From positions 1,925,135-1,989,134 of the forward strand of contig BCGQ01000001.1 in the NCBI GenBank assembly GCA_001599355.1: a DNA stretch of 64,000 bases, in the 5' to 3' direction. This document shows, piece after piece, positions 31,299-40,137 of the stretch. Every line of letters begins with the position of its first letter. Position 1 is the first letter of the stretch. Source of the stretch: Nakazawaea peltata. Its lineage: Eukaryota > Ascomycota > Pichiomycetes > Alaninales > Pachysolenaceae. The notes beneath the pieces are model-generated. The model was not told the origin of the DNA and made no database searches. It saw only the letters and a program-made list of their open reading frames with translations. The position numbers and the translations under genes were made by a program.

Positions 31299-33347
31299 AT
31301 GACGAGCGCTGAATTAGAGTTGAACGTCACTCAATCGCAGTATGATGCCATAGTTTCTCCTATAGACCAGAATCAGATCCTACAGATCACAGCTGGTCCT
31401 GGAGCTGGAAAAACCAAGACTTTGGTGGCTAAGATCGCGTACATGTTGAGTTCGGGCGTGTATCCTGAGGAAATATTGGTCCTTTCTCTTACTAACAGGG
31501 CCGTATTCTCGTTAAGAAGTCAATTGGCTAAACTAATCGGCAAAGAACTCGCCTCGAAGGTCAATATTTCCACCTTCCATTCCTATCTGATCTCTGTGGT
31601 GAACTCGGAGAATCTTTCGGATTGGAGATTACTAGAGGATTTCGGTTGGAAGACATTAATTAGTTTGGTGAATGATCCTAAAATCATCAGTATTAATAAG
31701 AGTAAAAGACTTAAGAGAGCTGATATCGAGAAGGTCATTATAGCAGCCAATCGTGGACTGTCCTTCGATGAAATCAAAGCCACTGTAGGGAGTAAAATAG
31801 GTGATACCGAACTTCTGGCAATTATGGGTTGGGTCAGTCATTCGAAACTTGTGACTTACCAAGATTTGCTCGGAATAGCCGTTGGGATTCTCCGACGGTC
31901 CCCTGATATCCTGGGTCATTTCAAAACTGTGATAGTTGATGAATTCCAAGACATGTACGGTGATCTTCTAGAGCTTCTTTCATTGTTAGTTGTAGACAAG
32001 AATCTTGTATTAGCAGGAGATCCTAACCAAAGCATTTTCGGGTTTATGGGATCCAACCCTCGTGTAATTGAAAACTTCCCAAAGAGATTTCCCGAGAAAA
32101 CCGTAACCACAATCACATTAAGTGAGTGCTTTAGATCGACCCCTGAAATTATAAAAGTTGCTGATCATATAGTAAACTCATCGCTACCTAGAATCCATGT
32201 GAAGGATAGCGGGAACTTGCCAGTCTTTATGGCATTCAACAGTGAAGTAGAAGAGTCATCGTTTGTAGTTTCGGAGGTTAAACGTCTCCTTGATTCCTCC
32301 AACGGTCTCGTGAAGCCGTCTGATATTCTGATTTTGGGTAGAACAAACAAGAAGATCGACTTGATCAGAGACAATTTGGAAGAAGAAGGGATTTCCTCTG
32401 TCAAACTTTCTTCCATTCAAAGCTGGACCAGCTCCCCTATATATCATTTAGTAGACTATCTACATATCCTCAATAATCCTCATAAAGCAGACCAATCGTT
32501 GATGTCAGTATTGAGTTTGTTGGACAGTGTTGGAAATGTCACTTTGAGGAACGTCATGCGTGAGGTCGTAGATACTAATATGAGGCTTCCATATATGGAC
32601 CAAATTACTGTTTGGAGCTTCCTCTGTCACCTGGTAGAAACTAATTCCAAAAGCAACAAGCTTTTTAAAGTATTTATAGACCAAATATCAAGGCATGTAG
32701 AGTCTTTCTCGACAATCAGAGAAACTCCTGATCAAATTATGCGGGTTTTATTAGAGCTCAGCACTGATTTGGGACTTAAAAAGAGTATCTTTAGGAGTAT
32801 TAGGACACCAGCAGATTCTGCTAAATACCAAGCATATCTAAATAAGTTCTACGAGAGTCTTTGCTTGTGTCTTGAAAGTAAACCCGAGGACGTTTCTTTA
32901 GTTGATTATTTCTTGAAACATTATAACGATTTGCCTGTTTTGGAAAGAGAAGATCTGGTCAATCTCTCGACCATTCATTCGGCAAAAGGTTTGGAGTTCC
33001 CCATCACATTTGTTCTCTCAAAAGATGAATACTTCGGCCCCAGATCTAATAATTCAAGTGAAGAAAGAAGAAATTTGTACGTAGCAGTAACTAGAGCCTC
33101 TGCAATGATGTATTATCACTCGAACAGAAGCACTTTTGATATAAATGATGAATTTATTGACAAAGAGAAGATAACACACTACTTCAGAACATCAGTTCCT
33201 GATCTTAACAAGTCCTTCTGGGATAAATATAAAAGAAGCCTTGGAATTCCTGGAGGAGCTCGTCAATTCCATACCTACAGACCTTTGTGCAGGCCACAAA
33301 ACATAGCCAGACTCTGCCGCTACGTACCTAGGGTCCTTTTTATATAG
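31299..33347 (+). CDS. HMI1: Mitochondrial UvrD-type DNA helicase
   Basis: 682 residues, superfamily 1A 3'-5' helicase. Motif I GPGAGKTKT (33-41), motif II VDEFQDM (213-219), LAGDPNQSIFGFMG, LSECFRST, STIHSAKGLEFP (motif V) and YVAVTRASAMMYY (motif VI) are intact. Hmi1 maintains mtDNA in S. cerevisiae (706 aa) and is unusual in using a C-terminal import signal. Here the last ~36 residues contain eight Arg and no acid (GGARQFHTYRPLCRPQNIAR and onward), while the N-terminus is acidic, so the C-terminal signal appears conserved. The frame begins upstream with a GTG; the ATG at 31299 is used. Confidence 0.88.
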   Translation: MTSAELELNVTQSQYDAIVSPIDQNQILQITAGPGAGKTKTLVAKIAYMLSSGVYPEEILVLSLTNRAVFSLRSQLAKLIGKELASKVNISTFHSYLISVVNSENLSDWRLLEDFGWKTLISLVNDPKIISINKSKRLKRADIEKVIIAANRGLSFDEIKATVGSKIGDTELLAIMGWVSHSKLVTYQDLLGIAVGILRRSPDILGHFKTVIVDEFQDMYGDLLELLSLLVVDKNLVLAGDPNQSIFGFMGSNPRVIENFPKRFPEKTVTTITLSECFRSTPEIIKVADHIVNSSLPRIHVKDSGNLPVFMAFNSEVEESSFVVSEVKRLLDSSNGLVKPSDILILGRTNKKIDLIRDNLEEEGISSVKLSSIQSWTSSPIYHLVDYLHILNNPHKADQSLMSVLSLLDSVGNVTLRNVMREVVDTNMRLPYMDQITVWSFLCHLVETNSKSNKLFKVFIDQISRHVESFSTIRETPDQIMRVLLELSTDLGLKKSIFRSIRTPADSAKYQAYLNKFYESLCLCLESKPEDVSLVDYFLKHYNDLPVLEREDLVNLSTIHSAKGLEFPITFVLSKDEYFGPRSNNSSEERRNLYVAVTRASAMMYYHSNRSTFDINDEFIDKEKITHYFRTSVPDLNKSFWDKYKRSLGIPGGARQFHTYRPLCRPQNIARLCRYVPRVLFI

Positions 33348-33379
33348 TTTATGCAATTAAATTATCATGTATATATCGA

Positions 33380-34132
33380 TTATTTCTTCTGGTTCTTCTG
33401 TTTAGACACGACAGGCTGAGTAGTGACGAGTAATCTGACGTTAGGAGTCTCAAAGTTGAGATTCTTCAGCCATGGGATATCTACCTCATCTATGTTGTCA
33501 TTTACTAACTGTTGTAACGCTGTCTCATTACCTTCACTAAAACTCATACCAATGATCCCCGTATTCTTTGTGTTCAATGCCTCACTAAGCTTCTGCATCG
33601 ACCCTCTAGGGAGCTGTACTAGTCTGACTTTATGCAGTTCATTGGACGCCAAAAACACCAACAAAGGGAAATGTTTAGTCAATAAATCGGGCACTATATC
33701 GATTTTACATACAAATACCACCGATAATTTGAGTTCCGGCTCCTTCTTAAGCTGTCCACGGTTGAATGCCGCCATCTCTTCTAACACTTTATTTGTAGAG
33801 TTGAATCCCTGAGTAATGTAACGGGTCAACTCAGGCTTTTTCATCAGTAATTCGTGAGCCTGAGACTGATATTTCTCATAATTCCCTATCTCCTGTAAAG
33901 ATTTCACCAACAATTCCGTCACAGAAGCACCCACTTCCCTCTCAACATATGGCCAATAGTCGCTCCTCACGTAAGGGTTCTCCAATATGGGCTTGTATAT
34001 TTGTTTACGCTTCAGCTCCATGCCTTTTAACGAGGCACTGCTGTTTCCAGCACTCTTTGTTTCATTCTTTGTCGCTTTCAGAGTTCCCATATTCCTCACT
34101 GCTCCAGAAACGTCCCTTGATCTGCTCTTCAT
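33380..34132 (-). CDS. POP3: RNase P/MRP protein subunit POP3
   Basis: About 250 residues. Pop3 is an L7Ae/Rpp38-like protein of RNase P and RNase MRP. It shows KRKQIYKPILENPY, FVCKIDIVPDLLTKHFPLLVFLA, KVRLVQLPRGSMQ, IPWLKNLNFETPNVRLLVTTQP and VVSKQKNQKK, which parallel S. cerevisiae Pop3 (195 aa) from start to end. The start is uncertain: ATGs at 34132 and 34090 are both in frame, and the frame remains open to a GTG at 34222. The 34090 start would be closest to the S. cerevisiae length. Confidence 0.83.
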   Translation of the reverse strand: MKSRSRDVSGAVRNMGTLKATKNETKSAGNSSASLKGMELKRKQIYKPILENPYVRSDYWPYVEREVGASVTELLVKSLQEIGNYEKYQSQAHELLMKKPELTRYITQGFNSTNKVLEEMAAFNRGQLKKEPELKLSVVFVCKIDIVPDLLTKHFPLLVFLASNELHKVRLVQLPRGSMQKLSEALNTKNTGIIGMSFSEGNETALQQLVNDNIDEVDIPWLKNLNFETPNVRLLVTTQPVVSKQKNQKK

Positions 34133-34282
34133 CTCCCCATCAAAAAGGCGATGGCCTGGAAAATTTTTATATGATGCTCTGGAAATATCAAATTTCCCAA
34201 TCGGGTAATTTGCATAATCCACAAAAACACCCCCTTTGAAGACTTGGAGAAGTTGAGACTTTCATATAGGCAGCCAAGGGGA

Positions 34283-36484
34283 ATGTTCGTTGACAGCTGT
34301 CCTAGTACGAGTTCTTCTTCTAAGGATTCTGTGTCAGAGGAGCATATCACTATTTTACCCGAAACTTGTAGACAGATGGGTATCCCTGAACATCCCTCTT
34401 TTGGGGGTGAAGTTGGGCTTCATCAAGACGAATTTGATGCTTGGCCGAACCCATTCAGTAAACATCTGGTAAAAGAGGAAAGCGTCTTTATACTTCCCCT
34501 GCTTAAGAAATCTGATGCAGGAATATATATTATGGCTTCTAAAAAGAAGAGCGTTCATTTCTCAAAACAAGAGTCTGACAGAGAACGGGATACAAGCACT
34601 GAAATAGCCTTGCGTAAGGTATTTGAGGACATTACTCTTGAAGAAGATAGTTTGAACAATCAGACTTCTTCCATTTATGGAGATCTGAATTTCGAAGGGT
34701 CACAATACTCTAATCTAGAAGAACCGACCGAAGATGTAAAAGAGAATTATATCTGTCCACCTCCACTTCCAAAGTCTGACCTCAGATCTTCAGAACTGGA
34801 ACTGGAACTGTATTCCCACAAGCCAGAATTGGACGACTTAGTGCAGTCTGCCGAAATTAACTCATATAGCATTGTAGATTCAGCTAATCTGTCTTTGAGA
34901 ATGATCTCTGCAATATGTCCTGATAATGGGTATATTTCAGAGGCTGTAAATATCTCTGATACCACCACTCTTGGAGAAGTGTTCATGAGCATTCAGCACG
35001 TGTCAGAATTTGCAAGAGATAGAGTAGTCAGTTTGAATGAAGAGTTGAAATTCTTCAAGTCGGAACACAGCACCAAAACTGCATTATTGTCCAAAAGCTT
35101 ATTGGAGTTGAGGGAGTATGATACTCAACGGGGAGAGATTGAAATGATTTTGGATAACTATAGAAACGTAATTGAAAGCATTGTATTTCAGAGACACCAA
35201 AAACGATCACCAATTACTATTGATCATATATCAGATTCTCCCCTTTTAACCCCCATACTTAAATTCACAGAGTTTGTTGTCGGTTTCATTCATGGATTAC
35301 TGGAACAGGTTGATCAGGAGAGTGAATGCCAGAATGACGATCTTACATTGAAAATCGAAGAGAACATCTTGTTAAAAGAGGAGCTTTCTCAGATACAACA
35401 AGAGAAAGCAGAACTCAAGACCAAATTGGAGGAGCGACAGACAACTAGTGCTGATACAGAATTTCAGCTTGAAATGTCGGCTCAAAGGCAAGCTGAATTG
35501 GAGGAGTCAAATAATAAGCTTTCCAATCTCCTTCAGGCACTAAAAGATCAGATCAAGAGCACTGACCTGGAAATCCTGTCTCTTCAAAAGACTTGGTCCG
35601 AAAAAGAAGAGTATCTTTTGTCCCAAAACAAGAATTTAGAGAGTAATTTGGAAAATACCCGTCTTGAAAGAGATTCATTAGAAACGAAGTTGGATGAGAT
35701 TGTCGAGATACAAACCACTTCGAGTCATGAGATCGCCAAATGCAAATCTCAAGCAGAAGTATTTGAGTCAGAGATACAATCCCTTCGACAAACCGTGACC
35801 AAAGACATCAACCGCATTCTGCAATTAGAATCTCAGAACAGTATTTTGATATCTGATGCTCAAAAGCTTCAAGCTTCGATTAGCTTCAAAACTGAAAGAA
35901 CTGAATTTTTGGAGAAACTCACAGAGGAGTGGAAAGAGAAAGCTTTCCAATACGAAGCTAACCTGAAAGATCTTTCTCAAAGCAAAATCAAAATGGAATC
36001 CGCAATTGCTGATTTGAGCACCAATTTAGATCAGTTGAGAATTACCATATTCAGAGAGAAGAACCAAGTCAATATTATGAAAGAGATGTTTATGTTCAAT
36101 TTCAAGAGGCTCTCTCAAATTTACATCAAGCATTTGCTGTCGGTATTAGAAGAAGATTATTTACTGCAGCTTTCTAGATTTATTGCGGAGGCCGGTAACA
36201 GTAATATACCCGAAGACATATCACCAAATCTAGAAAGATCTCATCAAGTTATTGACAAAGGCCTTTCTTTGATTGTAGAGGCAATTACAAAAGCAAATAA
36301 TAAAAGACAGAACTTAGATACAAATACAAAGAATAATCTTGATCTGAATTCGAAGGTGGTCAGAAATAGTACAAAGACCAATATAATCGAAACCCCTCAA
36401 GGAACTAGTCAAGTTGTTGATCTGACGAAACATAAAAAACACTGCCAAGCATGCAATGGTAGGAGATTTGCTTCAATGTCGTGA
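34283..36484 (+). CDS. Unrecognised coiled-coil protein with Cys/His-containing tail
   Basis: 733 residues from the first ATG; an internal ATG at 34532 (MASKKKSVHFSK) is an alternative start. Residues ~1-230 look disordered and Ser/Glu-rich. From ~240 to ~650 the sequence is rich in Glu, Lys, Gln and Leu with heptad spacing (KIEENILLKEELSQIQQEK, QAELEESNNKLSNLLQALKD), implying long coiled coils. A separate helical block (MFMFNFKRLSQIYIKHLLSV) follows. The protein ends HKKHCQACNGRRFASMS, a short CxxC with preceding His residues. Spindle-pole, kinetochore, Golgi tether or meiotic axis roles all fit such architecture; none is shown. It shares a 150-bp divergent promoter with POP3 and overlaps SPO11 by 12 nt at its 3' end. 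Confidence 0.72.
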   Translation: MFVDSCPSTSSSSKDSVSEEHITILPETCRQMGIPEHPSFGGEVGLHQDEFDAWPNPFSKHLVKEESVFILPLLKKSDAGIYIMASKKKSVHFSKQESDRERDTSTEIALRKVFEDITLEEDSLNNQTSSIYGDLNFEGSQYSNLEEPTEDVKENYICPPPLPKSDLRSSELELELYSHKPELDDLVQSAEINSYSIVDSANLSLRMISAICPDNGYISEAVNISDTTTLGEVFMSIQHVSEFARDRVVSLNEELKFFKSEHSTKTALLSKSLLELREYDTQRGEIEMILDNYRNVIESIVFQRHQKRSPITIDHISDSPLLTPILKFTEFVVGFIHGLLEQVDQESECQNDDLTLKIEENILLKEELSQIQQEKAELKTKLEERQTTSADTEFQLEMSAQRQAELEESNNKLSNLLQALKDQIKSTDLEILSLQKTWSEKEEYLLSQNKNLESNLENTRLERDSLETKLDEIVEIQTTSSHEIAKCKSQAEVFESEIQSLRQTVTKDINRILQLESQNSILISDAQKLQASISFKTERTEFLEKLTEEWKEKAFQYEANLKDLSQSKIKMESAIADLSTNLDQLRITIFREKNQVNIMKEMFMFNFKRLSQIYIKHLLSVLEEDYLLQLSRFIAEAGNSNIPEDISPNLERSHQVIDKGLSLIVEAITKANNKRQNLDTNTKNNLDLNSKVVRNSTKTNIIETPQGTSQVVDLTKHKKHCQACNGRRFASMS

Positions 36485-37667
36485 TTGAAGTTTTTGAATC
36501 TGATCGATCTTTAAGCCTATATAAGAAGCTATCAGTTCGGATGTGACCTTATCCCTCTCAATTGAAGTTTCCACACAATTCATTTCTGCCTTTTTAAGAA
36601 AGAACATACCTCTTTGAAGCTCTCGTATTATAACTCCCATGCTATATGTGTGTTGGTCTCTTCTCTGTGTACATGACCCCAAGAAATTCTTCATCATGAA
36701 ATATTCTCTTTGAGTTATGTCTAAATACTCATCTTTGTAATCCATCAATGTTACCCCCGAAAAAGTTATTCTCGAAGATAATTTGGATTCTCTGATATAA
36801 TCAACATATTTCATATAGATTTGTAATCCATGAACATCACTATCAGTGAAGCAATATAATGGTATTTTTGAACAGCTTTTGGCAATTTGGTATACCAATT
36901 CTCTACTCAGCTTATCCGGATACCCCTTTCCGGTGACTATAATACAGGTACTTGTGTTGAATGTTTGAATTAATCTCCTAAAAACTGCTTCTTTCTCCAC
37001 TATAATGACATACTCCACAGACTCCAGCAAAGTGATATCCTTGATCTCATCAAACATTGGAATTAATTGCTCCCCTTTAATACTTTCAAAGATAACTCCT
37101 CTCATCTCTTGTTTTGTATAAACTATGAAATCCCCACAAACAAGCCCTTTGGGGGATGCAATAACCCCCATCTCGTATTCTCGAATTTTCAAAGATGTAG
37201 CCATCTCGGTTAACACTCTATCCACAACACCCTGTCTCTCAAATAACAGTACATCCCTATAAAAGATATCTCTTTTGGTGATCACCTTCCCCTGTCTCAA
37301 ACTCACAGCAAGGATACTCATCACTTTAATATATATGGCTGAGATGTTAGCTTCTGAAGTGATGAGCTCATCAATTATTACTTACCAATCTTTCTAGAAA
37401 TTCTAGGATCTTCGTTGGGAAGATTGAATTCAAGCAATCTATGTCTTCCCTTAACAGTTCTATTAATGTCAGTCTACCTGTGACTGATTGATCATTTCGT
37501 ATTATACTCACCGATTGCGTTCGATATAAAAAGAAAAAGGGATACATTGATCCATATTATTTGAAACTCTGATTAATATTTCTTCAAAGGTTTTCACGAT
37601 TCTAGTAAAGTGTTAGAATTAATTCGAAAACACAGACTAATCACCTGTCTAATAATCCGGCCAGCAT
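36473..37667 (-). CDS. SPO11: Meiotic DNA double-strand-break transesterase SPO11, four exons
   Basis: Predicted exons 37667-37645, 37601-37512, 37459-37386 and 37338-36473 join in frame to 350 residues. Spo11 is the Top6A-like protein that cuts DNA to start meiotic recombination. The N-terminal helix RIVKTFEEILIRVSNNM is followed by SRKIAIYIKVMSILAV, and the 5Y-CAP domain has the catalytic Tyr in TKRDIFYRDVLLFERQ (Y89). The TOPRIM domain shows VIIVEKEAVF (about 177), VTGKGYPD and CFTDSDVHGLQIY (about 225). The end, TQREYFMMKNFL and ELQRGMFFLKKAEMN, is Spo11-specific. The first exon is the least certain: its donor is GTGATT. Confidence 0.9.
37339..37385 (-). other. SPO11 intron 3 (47 nt) with tandem acceptors
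   Basis: Donor GTAAGT, branch AGCTAAC, acceptor TCTCAG eight nt after the branch A. A second acceptor, ATTAAAG, lies 15 nt further (intron end 37324) and would delete AIYIK in frame. The proximal choice gives a gap-free fit to the helix of other Spo11 proteins. Confidence 0.85.
37460..37511 (-). other. SPO11 intron 2 (52 nt)
   Basis: Donor GTGAGT, branch GACTGAC, acceptor TTAATAG nine nt after the branch A. An upstream CACAGGTAG region would give an in-frame stop if used, so this acceptor is the one that keeps the frame. Confidence 0.82.
37602..37644 (-). other. SPO11 intron 1 (43 nt)
   Basis: Donor GTGATT (non-consensus), branch TTCTAAC, acceptor TTTACTAG 11 nt after the branch A. Branch and acceptor are strong. 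The donor is chosen because it leaves a two-nt overhang that restores the phase and gives MLAGLLDRIVKTF. Confidence 0.7.
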
Positions 37668-38000
37668 TCTGGTGACCTACTGAAGATACCTTCACACCCC
37701 TTCCAAAGAACTATCTTCAACATAACCACGACATTCTTTATCAACTTACGATCGATTTCCCTTAACAAGATAAACTCCCATAGGATCTTGCTTTTTCTTC
37801 CATGTCATGATCAACTCTGTCCCACCCTTAGTCTTCCTTAATCTTCCTAATTTTCTTTATCACCCCCTTTATGAGATTTTTGTTCAATACGAAAAATTAC
37901 CCCCTTTTTTAATTTTTCCTTTTCCTACATTTAGCGCGGGTCATACGACAAGATAACGTGGAGTAAACTTCTATTATACAAGATTTTATCTATAATTCAA
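37668..38000. other. SPO11 upstream and DBP3 3' flank
   Basis: A 333-bp spacer between two minus-strand genes. It holds the SPO11 promoter. A GTAAGT donor-like site lies at 37749-37744 (minus strand) after a short open frame, but I could not join it in phase with the SPO11 exons. No URS1 match is visible. Confidence 0.4.
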
Positions 38001-39572
38001 TTAATCGAATTTAATCTTTTTGGCCTTAGCATTTGGATCAACATTCTTGAAGAATGCACCATAAGCACCATGCTCCTTCTTTTTGGTGTGACCTCCGAAT
38101 TTCAATAATTCTGGAGGGACTTCTTGTCCAGCAGCTCTCAAAACGTTTTGCAAAGCTCCACTGAGATGTTTCTCATGTTCGGTGAATAAAGTGTGGGCGA
38201 TACCGGTCTTACCAGCTCTTCCGGTTCTACCGATTCTATGAACGTAATCTTCGATAGTCAATGGGAAAGTCAAGTTGATAACAACCTTGACGTTAGGAAT
38301 ATCTAAACCACGAGCAGCAACATCGGTAGCCAATAACAAAGAAGAGTCACCTCTTTTGAACTCTTCTAAAGATTGAGTTCTTTGTTGTTGAGATAAGTCA
38401 CCATGGATGGCAGAAACTTTGTAACCTTTGTAGTTCAAAGTTCTCTCTACACGAGTGGCCTCTTTCTTATACAAGGCGAAAATCAAGATCTTATCGTTAG
38501 AGTTACTTCCCGATTGGTATTTCTTTAACAATTGGACTAATTTCTGTTCCTTGTTGAATGGCTCCACCACCTCGACAATTTGGGTAATTCTCTTATTGGC
38601 AGATAATTCGTCTCTGTTTCCGATAGAGATCTTAATTGGAGAGTTCATGAAAGTTGAGGCCAATTCTCTGACTTCTTTTGGCCAGGTAGCAGTGAACATC
38701 AAAGTTTGTCTCTTCTTAGAATTGGTGTGGGAGATGATTTTCTTGATATCTTCTTCAAAACCTTTCTCCAACATTCTATCAGCCTCATCCAAGATAAGGT
38801 AGTTGACCTTTGACAAGTCAATTGAACCTTCTTCGACCAAATCTAATAATCTACCTGGGGTAGCAACGACACACTGAGAAGTTTTGACAGATCTTCTTTG
38901 ATCATCCTTAGAGACACCACCGTAAACACAGGTACATTTCAAACCGGTGACGTCGGTCAAAGTGACCAAGTTGTCGTAAATTTGGGAAGCCAATTCTCTA
39001 GTAGGAGAAACAACCAAGACTTGTAAATCTTTAGTGTTTTGAGTGGTACTAATGATGTGGTTGATAGCTGGGACACCGAAAGCGAAGGTCTTTCCTGAAC
39101 CAGTCTCGGCAACACCGACAACGTCATTACCATTCAATAAATAAGGCCAGGAAACGGCTTGAATAGGAGTAGGTTTTGGGAAAGCAGAGATAACCTTGAA
39201 AATATCCTTGTTGATATGAGACTTCACGTCTTGGAAGGACAAAGTTGGCTTGATATTTAAAGATTGAGGGTCCTCAATGGTGACCTCGTTCTCTTTCAAG
39301 AATGATTCAACATCAGAATCTGAAGCAGAGGAAGTAACTTGAGTAGTTGAAGAAGTCTCAATTTGTTCTTCTTCGATAATTTGTTCCTTCTTCTCCTTCT
39401 TCTCCTTCTTTTCTTTCTTCTCCTTCTTCTCCTTCTTATCCTTCTTATCCTTCTTCTCCTTCTTCTCCTTCTTATCCTTCTTTTCCTTCTTTTCCTTCTT
39501 CGATTTCTTCACCGTAACATCCCCAACATCCTCGTTCTTTCTCTTCTTATCTTTCAACTCCTTAGAACCCAT
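38001..39572 (-). CDS. DBP3: DEAD-box RNA helicase DBP3
   Basis: 523 residues. Dbp3 is a nucleolar helicase for 35S pre-rRNA processing at A3. The N-terminal ~75 residues are a KKE/KKD repeat, typical of Dbp3. Helicase motifs are complete: Q motif ([13 protein letters not shown]), [38 protein letters not shown] (SAT-like), [24 protein letters not shown] and [11 protein letters not shown]. The start fits a short 5' spacer divergent from ERO1. Confidence 0.96.
   Translation of the reverse strand: MGSKELKDKKRKNEDVGDVTVKKSKKEKKEKKDKKEKKEKKDKKDKKEKKEKKEKKEKKEKKEQIIEEEQIETSSTTQVTSSASDSDVESFLKENEVTIEDPQSLNIKPTLSFQDVKSHINKDIFKVISAFPKPTPIQAVSWPYLLNGNDVVGVAETGSGKTFAFGVPAINHIISTTQNTKDLQVLVVSPTRELASQIYDNLVTLTDVTGLKCTCVYGGVSKDDQRRSVKTSQCVVATPGRLLDLVEEGSIDLSKVNYLILDEADRMLEKGFEEDIKKIISHTNSKKRQTLMFTATWPKEVRELASTFMNSPIKISIGNRDELSANKRITQIVEVVEPFNKEQKLVQLLKKYQSGSNSNDKILIFALYKKEATRVERTLNYKGYKVSAIHGDLSQQQRTQSLEEFKRGDSSLLLATDVAARGLDIPNVKVVINLTFPLTIEDYVHRIGRTGRAGKTGIAHTLFTEHEKHLSGALQNVLRAAGQEVPPELLKFGGHTKKKEHGAYGAFFKNVDPNAKAKKIKFD
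39387..39505 (-). repeat. Lys-Lys-Glu/Asp codon repeat in DBP3
   Basis: Degenerate 9-nt repeats (minus strand AAGAAGGAG / AAGAAGGAT) encode about a dozen KKE, KKD or EKK units at residues ~23-62. Such tracts bind RNA and direct nucleolar localisation in Dbp3; they are prone to length change. Confidence 0.85.
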
Positions 39573-40137
39573 ATTGATACCCTGTCTATATCTATCCTCT
39601 CTATCTGATCCTTCAACTATATAAAATTTTTCAGCTAAAATTTTTTTCTAAAAAGAAAAGAGCCGAGATGAGATTCCAAATTAGGAATGTCTCAAATTGG
39701 AAGTCAAACAAAGCTTAAAATTCGTAATTCCTTAGCGACATGGCGTGAGTAAAATAAGAAACCCGCTGACGTCTGTTCGTATTAGTTCGTTTCTTTTCGC
39801 GCTCGTTTCCCGCAGATTCTCCACGTAAAATTATAAAGAACCGAAAAGAATCTTCTGATTACTAAAAGGGGGATCAAACAGAGTTACGTGTTCGTATAGA
39901 AATTACCACCATCTCCCGATAACCTTCTCCTTGCATATTTATACATACTAAATCGGCAGTAACAATCTATCTTGCAAATACCGTCTTTATTTTGTCTAGA
40001 TAACAACACATCCGATCTCACTGAAAATATAGTGAAAAAAAGAATTTTCTTAGTATTTTGGGGGGCACAGCTTTAAAGATTGATAGAATAGATCTAAGAG
40101 TGAGTTGACTTGAATAGAGGATAGAGTGGCAGGGAAT
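39573..40137. promoter_or_regulatory. Divergent DBP3-ERO1 promoter
   Basis: A 565-bp shared region. TACGTG (39885-39890, in GTTACGTGTTCG), a UPRE-2-type core, lies about 250 bp before ERO1. TGACGTCT near 39767 is a CRE-like site. No gene is seen. Confidence 0.4.

Noticed and set aside
37471-37480. Alternative acceptor CACAG or GTAG for SPO11 intron 2
   Set aside because: CACAG puts a stop in the established frame, and GTAG breaks the phase with the upstream exon.
37744-37810. Extra upstream SPO11 exon ending at a GTAAGT donor
   Set aside because: It leaves two bases and no acceptor restores the phase with the next exon without a stop.
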